Source: a virus. Taken from it: a DNA stretch of 46,422 nucleotides. A program made the position numbers and the translations under genes. Numbering within the stretch: the stretch's first letter is position 1; each line of letters opens with the position of its first letter. Location of the stretch: positions 3,752 to 50,173 of IMG/VR virus record IMGVR_UViG_3300030098_003590. One strand, 5' to 3'. The notes beneath the pieces were generated by a model. The model made no database searches and was not told the origin of the DNA. It saw nothing but the letters and a program-made list of their open reading frames with translations. This document shows, in pieces, positions 1-8,354 of this stretch.

Positions 1-2
1 CC

Positions 3-680
3 GATATTACTATTGACGATAGCGGAGATTATTTAATATCTGAATTTGAAAAACAGACTACTTTATTTGATTTCTTTAATGAAATTATTGTATATGGTTC
101 TTCACACAAAGCGACCCGTAAAGATATTCGTTCCATCAATAGCAGGGGAAGGAAGACATTAGAAGTAGTTGATGGCACATTACTTACACAAGAAGAAGTA
201 GATAAAAGAGCAACCAAACTACTTAGAATACATTCAAGATTTAATCAAAAGTTGTCTTTTACGATGCAGAATAAAGGAATCAACCAATTGAGAGTCGGTG
301 ATATTGTAACTGTTTCCCTTCCTAGAGAAAATATTGAAACTGGAGAATTTATTGTTTTAGAAATGGAACATCAACTTACTGGTTTTATTAAATTACAATT
401 AGGAAGATATACGAAGGACTTATCCGATATTTTCTCAGAATTATTAATTGCTAGTAAAGAAACAAAGTCTGCATTAAGAAGTGCGGATTTAACTTCTAAC
501 GAAGTATCATTTAATTTCTTAGACACCCTCAACACCAAAGAACTTAAATTGTTGGTGCGTAAGAGAAGTTCAACGGGGGCAGCATTAGGATTCACTACAC
601 CGCTTGGTTTTGGATTACCGCTTGGTTTTGGTGCAGGAACAATTACAATTACTGATTTAGCGGAGGAAGATTTAGCATGA
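3..680 (+). CDS. Tail/baseplate hub-like protein, 5'-truncated by window edge
   Basis: The reading frame is open from the first codon of the window, so the gene begins to the left; an internal ATG at 252 is not the real start. The visible 225 residues include a segment rich in beta-strand (GDIVTVSLPRENIETGEFIV) of the sort seen in phage tail hub and baseplate proteins, then a helical stretch and a glycine-rich, hydrophobic C-terminus (two PLGFG copies). It overlaps the next gene by 4 nt (ATGA), and a tail fibre gene lies two genes on, which supports a tail/baseplate role. No catalytic motif is visible. The hub assignment rests on context and general character only. Confidence 0.55.
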   Translation, partial: DITIDDSGDYLISEFEKQTTLFDFFNEIIVYGSSHKATRKDIRSINSRGRKTLEVVDGTLLTQEEVDKRATKLLRIHSRFNQKLSFTMQNKGINQLRVGDIVTVSLPRENIETGEFIVLEMEHQLTGFIKLQLGRYTKDLSDIFSELLIASKETKSALRSADLTSNEVSFNFLDTLNTKELKLLVRKRSSTGAALGFTTPLGFGLPLGFGAGTITITDLAEEDLA

Positions 681-1015
681 TTACAGATAAATTAAAAACA
701 TTAGTCGCTACTCACATCAAAGATAATTTATTTGATAGTGCTAAAATTGGTTTAGGGGGTAATAGCACTAACCCTACGGCTAATGATTTAGATGTTCCCT
801 TAAGCGTTACTCCATCTATTATTATTACAAAATCAGATTTAAATGTTCTTGAAGTAAAAGTATCTATATCAGGAAGTAGTATTCAAGGAAAGGTAATTCG
901 TGAAGTCGGCCTATTTGATGGGAGCGATATGGTATATAGAACCAATTTTGATGGAGTTGGCCCGTTTTCCACAACAGAAACATTAGAACTGTTTATTTTG
1001 TTGGAGGTTGAATAA
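677..1015 (+). CDS. Small tail/baseplate-associated protein (112 aa)
   Basis: Starts on an ATG overlapping the previous stop. It begins with a short helix (DKLKTLVATHIKDNLFDSAKIGLGG) and continues as alternating beta-strands with a VIREVGLFDG segment, a pattern common in small phage tail-fibre or baseplate connector proteins. It sits between the putative hub and the tail fibre in one + strand operon. A structural role in the virion is inferred from position; the family is not recognised with certainty. Confidence 0.55.
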   Translation: MITDKLKTLVATHIKDNLFDSAKIGLGGNSTNPTANDLDVPLSVTPSIIITKSDLNVLEVKVSISGSSIQGKVIREVGLFDGSDMVYRTNFDGVGPFSTTETLELFILLEVE

Positions 1016-1016
1016 T

Positions 1017-2432
1017 ATGGTAAATAATCCGAACTTTTATGGACAAAGCACGACTGGAACACCTAATCCAATAGAAGATGGCGTAGATTTTCCGCATACT
1101 GGAATTATTAAAGCCCTTTCTTTAGGATTAGGACAAAATTATGTTATTAGTGGTTTTAATATAACTGCTGGAACTAATCAATATACACAAATAGATGTTT
1201 CCGCAGGAGTAATTTGTAGAGAAGGTAAAGTTATTTCTTCTGGAGGCCATTTGGCAAGCGGGGTATCTAATTTAACGATGGGTTTTACTACTGCTAATGG
1301 TTATCATCTTTTGGTTGTTGATAGCAGCAATAATATCGTTTTTCGTTCTCCAAGTGCAGTAGATAAAGTTCCTTCCTATAATACAAGCGATATTATTATT
1401 GGAGTAGTAACGTATAAAGGTTCATCTACTGACCCTGATATTCAATACTTGACTTTTAAGAAGGCAGAAAATTCTTTTTCAATTGCCCGAAGTGCAAGTG
1501 GAACATATACTGAAATGGGAACAATTACCTGCGATACCGACAGTATAGATATTGCTACGACTAATTCAAATGCTGCTATTAATTTAACTCCTCATGGAAC
1601 AGGCGATATTAAATTAGGAACTTTAACCATTGATGGCGACCAAACAGTAGGTTCTGGACAAAATGGCCATGCTTTAATTTATACTCATTCTAATGCAAAG
1701 GCTGCTTTAGCGGCTATTCCTTCTGCTTATACTGATGCTGATGCTATTTCAGCCGTTCAAGGAGAAGCAACATTAGATTTAACTGGCGATGTAACTATTG
1801 CCGCAGGTAAAGATTTAACTGTTGATACAAGTACCTTACACGTTGATTCTGCAAATAATAGAGTAGGCATTGGAACTACTTCTCCTGATGTCCATTTAGA
1901 TGTTAAAACGGCAGCAACTACTATTGCGAGAGTAGCAAGCACAGGCTCTCATGCTAATTTACGCTTTGGTCGTGCAAATTCTTCTTATGATGCTGCTATG
2001 TTGTTTTTTGACGATATGGCTTCAAGTCCTTCATTACAGTGGCGTATTCAGATGACAAATGGCGGAACTGATTTATCTATTCGAGATGAAGATGGAAGCC
2101 CTGATGGTAATGCTATTTTGGTATTTAAAGATGCAGGAGGTATTGAATGTCATGCTAATATAGAAATGTCAGCAGGACATAATTTAAAAGTAGGAAACGA
2201 ATTAGAAATCGAAGGTAATTTAAATCATGATGGGCCGCAAATCGGTTTTTATGGAACTACTCCTGCTGCTCAACAATCTGTTGGTAATTTAACTCCTTCT
2301 GCTATTAATCCCGATGCTCCTGCAAATCCTACTGCCGCAGACCATACTACTACTGCCGCAGCCGTTACTGCACTTGAAACTAAATTAAATGCTCTTATCG
2401 ATGCTTTACAGTTAATTGGTATAATTACATGA
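1017..2432 (+). CDS. Tail fibre protein
   Basis: About 471 residues, low in charge and rich in Gly, Ser, Thr, Asn and Ala. It carries the RVGIGTTSP motif (about residue 290) that recurs in trimeric phage tail fibres, preceded by repeated short beta segments (GDIKLGTLTIDGDQTVG, GDVTIAAGKDLTVD) and followed by a possible receptor-binding part and a short C-terminal helix. The ATG at 1017 is preferred over a TTG at 1008 because it has a GGAGG 9 nt upstream. It is the last gene of the + strand structural module and probably binds the host surface. Adhesin specificity cannot be read from sequence. Confidence 0.8.
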   Translation: MVNNPNFYGQSTTGTPNPIEDGVDFPHTGIIKALSLGLGQNYVISGFNITAGTNQYTQIDVSAGVICREGKVISSGGHLASGVSNLTMGFTTANGYHLLVVDSSNNIVFRSPSAVDKVPSYNTSDIIIGVVTYKGSSTDPDIQYLTFKKAENSFSIARSASGTYTEMGTITCDTDSIDIATTNSNAAINLTPHGTGDIKLGTLTIDGDQTVGSGQNGHALIYTHSNAKAALAAIPSAYTDADAISAVQGEATLDLTGDVTIAAGKDLTVDTSTLHVDSANNRVGIGTTSPDVHLDVKTAATTIARVASTGSHANLRFGRANSSYDAAMLFFDDMASSPSLQWRIQMTNGGTDLSIRDEDGSPDGNAILVFKDAGGIECHANIEMSAGHNLKVGNELEIEGNLNHDGPQIGFYGTTPAAQQSVGNLTPSAINPDAPANPTAADHTTTAAAVTALETKLNALIDALQLIGIIT

Positions 2433-2517
2433 TTGATATGATGCTCTCATTTAGCCCAACAAAACTTATAATAAGCGAATTTAAAATAGGGCATTGAAGA
2501 AAATCCAAAAAAAAAGA

Positions 2518-2538
2518 GAGGGAGCATACGCTCCCCCT
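2518..2538. terminator. Bidirectional terminator hairpin
   Basis: GAGGGAGC and GCTCCCCCTC pair around a 4-nt ATAC loop. On the minus strand the hairpin is followed by nine T, and on the plus strand by a T-rich stretch. It lies between the convergent structural (+) and replication (-) transcription units and overlaps the stop codon of the first minus gene. Confidence 0.7.
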
Positions 2539-2681
2539 CAATTTGTTTTTTCCGACCAAATGGCATTACAGGCTCTACATTCCCACAATTTTACTTGTTC
2601 AGTAGAGCCAACATAAAAGCCGAGTAGTCGTCTTGCTACTGTCTTTTCTTTACAGTAGAAACATTCTTGCTTTAATGCCAT
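2538..2681 (-). CDS. Mini zinc-ribbon protein (47 aa)
   Basis: ATG at 2681 to TGA at 2538. Contains CFYC near the N-terminus and CRAC near the C-terminus, about 27 residues apart, giving a complete four-cysteine zinc knuckle. It is the last gene of the 38-kb minus-strand block and ends in the terminator hairpin. Function unknown; nucleic acid or protein binding is the usual role of such ribbons. Confidence 0.65.
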   Translation of the reverse strand: MALKQECFYCKEKTVARRLLGFYVGSTEQVKLWECRACNAIWSEKTN

Positions 2682-2685
2682 ATCA

Positions 2686-2832
2686 TCACTTTTGGCTATC
2701 GTCGCCCATCAAACGCTTCATGTATTCTTCAACGCTTTCATCGGTGATATTAGTTCCACCAAAAGCAGCAAAGAATAAAAGCATAAGTATTGCAACGAAA
2801 AAGATTAAGCCAATCCATTCCCATGTTGTCAT
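2686..2832 (-). CDS. Small single-pass membrane protein (48 aa)
   Basis: The N-terminal part (WIGLIFFVAILMLLFFAAF) is one strong transmembrane helix, followed by an acidic polar tail ending YMKRLMGDDSQK. The start ATG overlaps the TAA of the upstream exonuclease gene (TAATG), which suggests translational coupling. Such proteins in lytic viruses can be holins or membrane anchors, but nothing here is specific. Confidence 0.6.
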   Translation of the reverse strand: MTTWEWIGLIFFVAILMLLFFAAFGGTNITDESVEEYMKRLMGDDSQK

Positions 2833-3425
2833 TACCACATCACCTCTAATTCTTTATGTTCGCCTTCTTCCAAAGAAAAAGCCTTAACGATACCATTTGT
2901 TTGTCCATACTTCCAAAGGTCATAGACTAATTGAGTATCTTTCATACAATACTCAACAACCTCATCATATTGACCTGCTTTCCATAACTTAGGAGCATCA
3001 GCACTATCCATCAATTTAAAATCATCCATAGTACATTTTACCAGATTTTTTAACTGAAATCTTTCTCCATGCTCTTTCAAAAGTATTCTTGAAGTATCAA
3101 TAAATTGTTCTTGCTTGATATACTTATTGATACAATAAATATCCATAGAATCCCTAAGAATAGGCAAATCAAAAGCCTTAATGTTATGCCCTAGTAATAG
3201 TCCTCCCTTCTGAAAATGATTATCTAAATCATACTTAAGTTCAGAAAGAGGTTTAACGGTATGGCCTGACTTAGCAAAAGTATCAACGGGTTCATCAACA
3301 TAAACTGTTCCATTTTGCCCATCCCATGTTGCTACGGTTGAAACCTGAAACATATGGGTATTGCCGAAACCACCAATATCATACGACATATTCTTGGTTT
3401 CTAAATCAATAGCCAATACTGACAT
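2832..3425 (-). CDS. DEDDy-type 3'-5' exonuclease (RNase H fold)
   Basis: About 197 residues. Three exonuclease motifs are in order: AIDLET (Exo I, D and E), GHNIKAFDLPIL (Exo II, D) and YCMKDTQLVYDL (Exo III, with the Y-x3-D spacing of DEDDy enzymes). This is the stand-alone proofreading-exonuclease family common in viruses. The frame can extend to a GTG at 3437, but the ATG at 3425 with GGTGA just upstream is the better start and overlaps the stop of the previous gene. The virus polymerase has its own Exo motifs, so this enzyme may act in end trimming, recombination or RNA primer removal. Confidence 0.8.
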   Translation of the reverse strand: MSVLAIDLETKNMSYDIGGFGNTHMFQVSTVATWDGQNGTVYVDEPVDTFAKSGHTVKPLSELKYDLDNHFQKGGLLLGHNIKAFDLPILRDSMDIYCINKYIKQEQFIDTSRILLKEHGERFQLKNLVKCTMDDFKLMDSADAPKLWKAGQYDEVVEYCMKDTQLVYDLWKYGQTNGIVKAFSLEEGEHKELEVMW

Positions 3426-3426
3426 A

Positions 3427-3654
3427 TCATTCACCACTAGACCAAAGTTTGCTAATCTTTTCCGTTTCTTTATCTACTTTAGGTTTTTCATCTAAGTCTG
3501 TTCTTCTTTTCAAAAAACAAACAATTTGAGAACCAGCGACAATAAGTTGAGAACAGCATTCCCAACCATCTTCACCATAAGTATTTAATGTATCAATAAT
3601 TACTTTTGGCCCTTTTGCTACTTCAAAAACTAGGTATGTATTTTCCCACTTCAT
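3427..3654 (-). CDS. Conserved-looking small protein (75 aa), DUF4177-like
   Basis: Alternating strand-helix-strand pattern (WENTYLVFEVAKG, IIDTLNTYGEDGWECCSQLI, SQIVCFLKRR) and a polar charged tail. The 'NxYGxxGWE' section resembles small DUF4177-type proteins, whose function is unknown. It overlaps the helicase gene upstream and the exonuclease downstream, so it is co-translated with replication genes. Confidence 0.6.
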   Translation of the reverse strand: MKWENTYLVFEVAKGPKVIIDTLNTYGEDGWECCSQLIVAGSQIVCFLKRRTDLDEKPKVDKETEKISKLWSSGE

Positions 3655-5114
3655 TCTTCATCACTCCTTATTAACTTAACATAAGTCCTATTACTTGCAC
3701 CTTTTTGTTCCTCAAACTTGTGTCTAATTACATCAAAATGCCGATACACCTGCGCTCTTGATTTTTTTGCTTTGGTTCGGACTTCTGTTAAGAGTGTTGT
3801 TTTATTGACAAAACCTTCATCATCTTTCTTCATTTTGCTATAAACATCCATAAAGAGTGATTCAAGCGAGTTTTCGGCTATGCTCTTGCGCTTCGCTCGT
3901 AGGCTATCAGTTAGCCAATCCACCAATGACCTATAACATTGTCGGACGATTGTTGATGCTTGACGGACATTATGCCCTGTAACAACGAATCTTTGGTTTT
4001 TATCTTTAATTGAAGGAGCAGATGCAACACTACAAAGAACAGACATTTTATACAGAATCTTCATCAAACGGGTGGTAAAATTACCCGCAATCTTAGCAAC
4101 ATGGCTCGGATAAGATTGAATATACATACGCATACTTTCGTATTCAAGTCTTAGAACTTGATTAAAGTCTGGAGTATATTTCATTGTTTTAAGAGGGTCG
4201 CCTCCTACTTCATTGAATCTATCACGGGTTAATTCATAGAGAGTAAAGATAGCCTGTGCATATTTGTCAATTGGTGAATTAACTTCTTCAACCGTTCCTG
4301 CTTTTTCAATTTGTTCAAGACGCATCTTATGTTGAATAAATTCAGGAACATCCCAAACATATAACAACATTCTTTGTAGAACACCCTTTTCTGCCATAAC
4401 ATCGTTTAGATTGGTTGGAGGATAAGTCATCGCTAAAACAGAACGCTCACAAAAACATTCCATAATCATGCCACCAAAAGAAGTCAAAGCCTTAGAAATA
4501 ATCCAAGACTCACCTGCTAATGAGTTCATCAAAGTATTGAGATAAACAATTGAATTTTCTTTATGCTGGCTTTGTTTAAAGATACCAGAATATTCAAACT
4601 CATCCCAATGAGCAAGACCATTTCCTTCTAAAACTCCTGGCCTTCTATTATATTCTACTTCTCCGTCATCATTAACTTCTTTATCATAACCACCAATAAG
4701 AACAGAATCAGTATAATCTGTTACACCAAAAGTATTGAAGATTCGATTCATAGGTAAGTTATTTCTTACAAATGGAGGGTGTTTATTACTAGAATTAATT
4801 TTATTAAATGTTCTCTCTGCAACAGGCCCAACAAAGTTCCATAATGTAGATTTGCCAGTTCCGCTTGTTTGAACCCAACAGAAATGTATTCTTGTATCTT
4901 CATGGTTTCTTCCATTAGGAATAGTAATAAAATCTTTTACTACTTGGCCTAGAATGTTAAAGAAACAAATCCCAGCAGGTATATCATTGTAATGTGATAC
5001 TTCAACTGCTGATGCTTGAAATTCTCTAACAATTGCTGGTAATGCTTCGCTGAAAACACCTGCGTTTGTTTCAAGTGCTTCCATGTATTCTTCTTCGTTG
5101 TATTCTTCATTCAT
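3651..5114 (-). CDS. AAA+/SF3-like ATPase with C-terminal winged helix, candidate replicative helicase
   Basis: 487 residues. Walker A is QTSGTGKST (about residue 83), a Walker B-like acidic motif is LAHWDEFEYSG (about 170), and further conserved-looking ATPase segments include ERSVLAMTYPPTN (sensor-like) and VLQRMLLYVWDVP. The last 65 residues (FVNKTTLLTEVRTKAKKSRAQVYRHFD) look like a winged helix. The 'PAGICFFNILGQ' run before Walker A is typical of primase-associated virus helicases of the DUF3987 kind. It sits between exonuclease and XPF/primase genes with 4-nt overlaps. No MCM or DnaB is seen in the window, so this is the best candidate for the fork helicase. The exact family is uncertain. 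Confidence 0.7.
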   Translation of the reverse strand: MNEEYNEEEYMEALETNAGVFSEALPAIVREFQASAVEVSHYNDIPAGICFFNILGQVVKDFITIPNGRNHEDTRIHFCWVQTSGTGKSTLWNFVGPVAERTFNKINSSNKHPPFVRNNLPMNRIFNTFGVTDYTDSVLIGGYDKEVNDDGEVEYNRRPGVLEGNGLAHWDEFEYSGIFKQSQHKENSIVYLNTLMNSLAGESWIISKALTSFGGMIMECFCERSVLAMTYPPTNLNDVMAEKGVLQRMLLYVWDVPEFIQHKMRLEQIEKAGTVEEVNSPIDKYAQAIFTLYELTRDRFNEVGGDPLKTMKYTPDFNQVLRLEYESMRMYIQSYPSHVAKIAGNFTTRLMKILYKMSVLCSVASAPSIKDKNQRFVVTGHNVRQASTIVRQCYRSLVDWLTDSLRAKRKSIAENSLESLFMDVYSKMKKDDEGFVNKTTLLTEVRTKAKKSRAQVYRHFDVIRHKFEEQKGASNRTYVKLIRSDEE

Positions 5115-5800
5115 ATTTTCACCTTCTCTTCCGAGTTTAATGTGGAGAGTATTCTGTTGGCTAAGGTTTCTCCGATTCCCTCAATGGCTTGTAATTCATA
5201 TACTGAACACTCACCTATTTCCATAATAGAGCCAAATTGTTTTATTAGTTCTTTTGCTTTTTTAATTGATACGCCTTTGATACTGCTTAATAAATCTAAT
5301 CTTAAATCATCTGTTGTTAATCTTTTAAATACTTGTGGTGCTATTACATCTCTTGTCATTGGTTTCATTTTACTTACTGCTGTTATAATTAATGCTGCTT
5401 CTTCTTCTGTTTCTACCCATACTGGTTTTACATCTGTATCAAGAATTAACCTGCCAATAGCAGCAAGAAACTTCTGATTTAACATAACGTTTCTGCTGCT
5501 AATTGGCATTTTACTGGGTGAATTTTGTATTACATTCATAATTGCTTCATCAAGACTACCATGAATAATTACTACATTTGTTTTATAGTGTCTATCCATA
5601 TTATCAATTTGAGTCCATAATCTTTTTGACATCACCGACCCTAAGAAATCTGTGGTGGACTTTGCTTCAAAACAAACATCATCATAAACATAATCGCCTA
5701 TCTCAATCCAACGCTGTTCATACTGTATATTTAAGCCCTTTGCTTTTTGCATAACTAGTTTGGCTAATTTAGACTTCTCTCTTGAATCAATTACCAGCAT
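5111..5800 (-). CDS. XPF/ERCC4-family structure-specific nuclease
   Basis: About 229 residues. The N-terminal ERCC4 nuclease domain shows VIDSREKSKL, then GDYVYDDVCFEAKSTTDF, matching the GDY-xn-ExK-x3-D core. The C-terminus has two helix-hairpin-helix motifs (IKGVSIKKAKELIKQFGSI and IEGIGETLANRIL). The usual ERKxxxD is EAKSTTD here, with the first Arg replaced. The ATG at 5800 has GGAGGT 5 nt upstream and is preferred over an ATG at 5839. Archaeal Hef/XPF enzymes cut branched DNA at stalled forks; this short form lacks the helicase domain. It overlaps the primase stop. Confidence 0.88.
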   Translation of the reverse strand: MLVIDSREKSKLAKLVMQKAKGLNIQYEQRWIEIGDYVYDDVCFEAKSTTDFLGSVMSKRLWTQIDNMDRHYKTNVVIIHGSLDEAIMNVIQNSPSKMPISSRNVMLNQKFLAAIGRLILDTDVKPVWVETEEEAALIITAVSKMKPMTRDVIAPQVFKRLTTDDLRLDLLSSIKGVSIKKAKELIKQFGSIMEIGECSVYELQAIEGIGETLANRILSTLNSEEKVKI

Positions 5801-6827
5801 TGTGATACCTCCAACATTTACCAACACAATACCCATCACTAATTAATTTATCACAATGGGGCGTATTGTAGTTATTGAATACTGTAAATCTTGCGTGTTT
5901 TCTAGTTTCGTTCTTATCCCAATCAAGCCATACCGAATTAGATTCAGCAAATACTCTTTCAAGTTCTTCAACGACTAATTCAAGCACTTTCAATTTTTCT
6001 TGTCCTGAAGATAAATCACGATAGCCCGATAGTAAATCACGATACCATGAAACGAGGTATGCTCTTGACATATGCGAAGGATTCTCCGTCATTACCGCAT
6101 TGTGCAAACAAGGCAACATTGGGAGTTTTCCTATCGTATCGGGAACAGAAATCTCGCCTCCAATCTCTTCAAGGGGGGGTGCATCGGGAAATACAACCTC
6201 GAAATTACCACCCTTTTTGAACGGAATATGGCGAGGCTTCTTAGCAATTGATAGTATTTCTTCAAGAGGCAAAGAAAGGTCATCAACGGTCAAAGGAACG
6301 CAATAATAAGGATTACCATTCTCATCGGCTGATGACATATTAACTGTATTTGGAACTCTTCGTAGTCTTGTTTTTTGACCTACTCTATCATCAAGAGTAA
6401 TCTTACTTCCGACTTTTGCTTTCAAATATTCTTTAATTTCACGAAAAAATGTTTGGACATTTCTCATATCTTTTGTTCTTTGTCCAAACAAAAACAAATG
6501 AAATCCACGACCTGAAAAAAACAAGGTGTGTTGATAATCTTTTGTAATAACCAAATCCATCACCTTTTTAACATCTCGCCAAGCCAATTCTAATTCATCG
6601 TTATGTGCATCAAAATCAAGAAAAATCCTATCAATAATAACTGAGGATTCTACTTTTGCTTTCTCCGTAAAATGTTCAAAGTCATAGACCGTAGTATACA
6701 CATTCGTCCTGTTATTTTGAGCATTAATAAACTTAGCATAATCATTCCTCGTTCTTTTTACTTCTCTTTTCATCTGTGGTGCGTTCTTTATGTGACTTCC
6801 CGCCCACACTTCTCTCGGAAACTTCAT
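5787..6827 (-). CDS. Archaeal/eukaryal-type primase: PriS catalytic domain fused to PriL-type Fe-S domain
   Basis: About 346 residues. The catalytic half shows FLDFDAHN (DxD metal site), FFSGRGFHLF (SGxGxH) and RLRRVPNTVN. The C-terminal 110 residues look like the PriL C-terminal domain: LPCLHNAV, a helical core with SRAYLVSWYRD, then HCDKLISDGYCVGKC, giving four cysteines for a 4Fe-4S cluster. In cells these are two polypeptides; here they are one. The ATG at 6827 follows a GGGGG and lies inside the end of the upstream gene. It makes primers for the virus polymerase, and the overlap with the XPF gene suggests coupled synthesis. Confidence 0.87.
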   Translation of the reverse strand: MKFPREVWAGSHIKNAPQMKREVKRTRNDYAKFINAQNNRTNVYTTVYDFEHFTEKAKVESSVIIDRIFLDFDAHNDELELAWRDVKKVMDLVITKDYQHTLFFSGRGFHLFLFGQRTKDMRNVQTFFREIKEYLKAKVGSKITLDDRVGQKTRLRRVPNTVNMSSADENGNPYYCVPLTVDDLSLPLEEILSIAKKPRHIPFKKGGNFEVVFPDAPPLEEIGGEISVPDTIGKLPMLPCLHNAVMTENPSHMSRAYLVSWYRDLLSGYRDLSSGQEKLKVLELVVEELERVFAESNSVWLDWDKNETRKHARFTVFNNYNTPHCDKLISDGYCVGKCWRYHNAGN

Positions 6828-7113
6828 TATCTTTACCCCCAAAATTAATTGTTGCTCCATTGAGCAATTGTTTGATTGTCATAGCGATTTCACCGTTTAA
6901 CACGGTCATTACCGTTAGTTTGAGAACATCTTCAAAATATGCACCGACATAATCTTCTTTGATTCGCAAGTCTTGAATTAGTTTGAACTTTTCCATAAGT
7001 GTCATTTCTGAATAAATATCCTGCGATAAATCGGCTACTGTATCATTGAGATTAGAAATCTCATTGAATGTCCAATTCCTACCAAGCACTTTCTTTTCAA
7101 TTAGTTCTTTCAT
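6742..7113 (-). CDS. Unrecognised helical protein (123 aa)
   Basis: Mostly helical and acidic in the first 95 residues, with a highly charged Lys/Glu tail (SHKERTTDEKRSKKNEE). The tail overlaps the primase start by about 85 nt in another frame, so the tail sequence is partly constrained by the primase. Position suggests a role in priming or loading, but no motif supports this. Confidence 0.55.
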   Translation of the reverse strand: MKELIEKKVLGRNWTFNEISNLNDTVADLSQDIYSEMTLMEKFKLIQDLRIKEDYVGAYFEDVLKLTVMTVLNGEIAMTIKQLLNGATINFGGKDNEVSERSVGGKSHKERTTDEKRSKKNEE

Positions 7114-7261
7114 TTTCTCCCTCCATAGTCATTATTTTCATAATAAGAAAATCACTAAACGATAAAGGCGGTTGATAATTAAACTTCAATTGGTCATATA
7201 ACTCCTTTAGTTCAATTTTGTATTCTACAATTTTTTCTCTTTTTACTAATGTTTTTCTCAT
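7097..7261 (-). CDS. Small charged protein (54 aa)
   Basis: ATG at 7261 just downstream of the Cas4-like nuclease stop; longer starts upstream lie inside the nuclease gene and read non-protein-like sequence. Helical, Lys/Glu-rich (MRKTLVKREKIVEYKIELKELYDQ). Ends by overlapping the next gene. No known family. Confidence 0.5.
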   Translation of the reverse strand: MRKTLVKREKIVEYKIELKELYDQLKFNYQPPLSFSDFLIMKIMTMEGENERTN

Positions 7262-7265
7262 ATTA

Positions 7266-8177
7266 TCACAACCACGCATCTTCTTGAGCCGCAGGACAAA
7301 TACCATAATAAGAACAATACTCGGAGCAGGTTTGTCTCCAAAAACTAGTCGCAAATTCTTTCTGTTCATAAGAATGAATTAACTTTGCAAAATTATCCCA
7401 TAGTGCGGTCATTGACCTCTTCTTTACTTCTTCAACAGTAATATGATTAGCAACAGGATAATACCAACCCCAATGACTTACTTCCATATCTTTTGTCAAA
7501 CCATATTTTTCAAGAATTTCTTCAGGAGAATTTTCAATCATCAATTGATAGAATGCCATTTCTTGACGCATTCCACTCATTTTAGAATCTTTCCAACTAC
7601 CAGTCTTGTATTCAAAGGGAATTAGTTTGCCGTTTTCAATAAATACACGGTCAATAATACCTTGAAGTCTTACTACATAGTCTCTTTGAAGTGGATATTT
7701 CTTACTTATATTCTTAGGAATAGTAATTTCACAATCAAATAATTTCTCATTGATTACTGGTAGAAACTCATCTACTCTTTCTTCACTTCTTGCTTCAATA
7801 AATCGTTGTGCTTCAAATGCTGCTACTGTTAATGAAATATCAAAATAATCATCAATTGGCATTAAAGATGTGCAGTATTCAAGAACTTCTGAATTATTCA
7901 TAGATTCTGCTTTCTTAATATCAAACTCTTCAAAGAATGCTTCTCGGTGATTGTGTAGTGTTGTTCCCTTTCTCATGGCTTCTGTTTGGTCTTGAGGTAA
8001 TCTTTGAATATAAGCAAACTCATACTTCTTAGGACACCAACCAAAACTATTTACTAAAGAAGATTTACTTATCTTCAAAATTGGTTTTGATGGGTCATCA
8101 TAATTTTCTGGTTGCCAATCATAAGTAAATGGCCTCATTGATTTAATTCTCGCTTCGTATTTTTCATCTATGTCCAT
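7266..8177 (-). CDS. PD-(D/E)XK nuclease with Fe-S cluster (Cas4/RecB/AddB-like)
   Basis: About 303 residues. GWCPKKYEF near residue 45 gives the first cysteine; GTTLHNH is the motif I histidine region; GIIDRVF and FEYKTG give the D and ExK catalytic residues; the C-terminus has three more cysteines in TCSEYCSYYGICPA. Four Cys in this arrangement hold the 4Fe-4S cluster of Cas4 and AddB-type exonucleases. The ATG at 8177 has GAGGTG 6 nt upstream. No cas genes or CRISPR array are near, so a DNA end-processing role with the Sak4-like recombinase and SSB is more likely than spacer acquisition. Confidence 0.87.
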   Translation of the reverse strand: MDIDEKYEARIKSMRPFTYDWQPENYDDPSKPILKISKSSLVNSFGWCPKKYEFAYIQRLPQDQTEAMRKGTTLHNHREAFFEEFDIKKAESMNNSEVLEYCTSLMPIDDYFDISLTVAAFEAQRFIEARSEERVDEFLPVINEKLFDCEITIPKNISKKYPLQRDYVVRLQGIIDRVFIENGKLIPFEYKTGSWKDSKMSGMRQEMAFYQLMIENSPEEILEKYGLTKDMEVSHWGWYYPVANHITVEEVKKRSMTALWDNFAKLIHSYEQKEFATSFWRQTCSEYCSYYGICPAAQEDAWL

Positions 8178-8182
8178 TTTCT

Positions 8183-8350
8183 TCACCTCAATTTCATTAA
8201 CTCAACAAATGCTTTATATTCGCTATCTAACATATCAACATACCAAAGAAGAAAATCCTCAAAGGACATATCTTCTTTAACAGTTAATTGAAACTTACCA
8301 TATTCATAAGTCCATTTTTCTCTTATTTTATCTAAATTATCTTTTTTCAT
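8183..8350 (-). CDS. Small acidic protein (55 aa)
   Basis: ATG at 8350 with GGTGA upstream. Helical: MKKDNLDKIREKWTYEYGKFQLTVKEDMSFEDFLLWYVDML. It lies between the C-terminal polymerase half and the nuclease, separated by 4-5 nt on each side. No family recognised. Confidence 0.5.
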   Translation of the reverse strand: MKKDNLDKIREKWTYEYGKFQLTVKEDMSFEDFLLWYVDMLDSEYKAFVELMKLR

Positions 8351-8354
8351 ATTT

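Noticed and set aside
2633-2887. + strand 84-codon frame
   Set aside because: Antisense to the zinc-ribbon, membrane and exonuclease genes, which have better composition and coupling.
7266-8177. Cas4-like nuclease as part of a CRISPR system
   Set aside because: No CRISPR repeats or other cas genes are in the window; it sits among replication genes.
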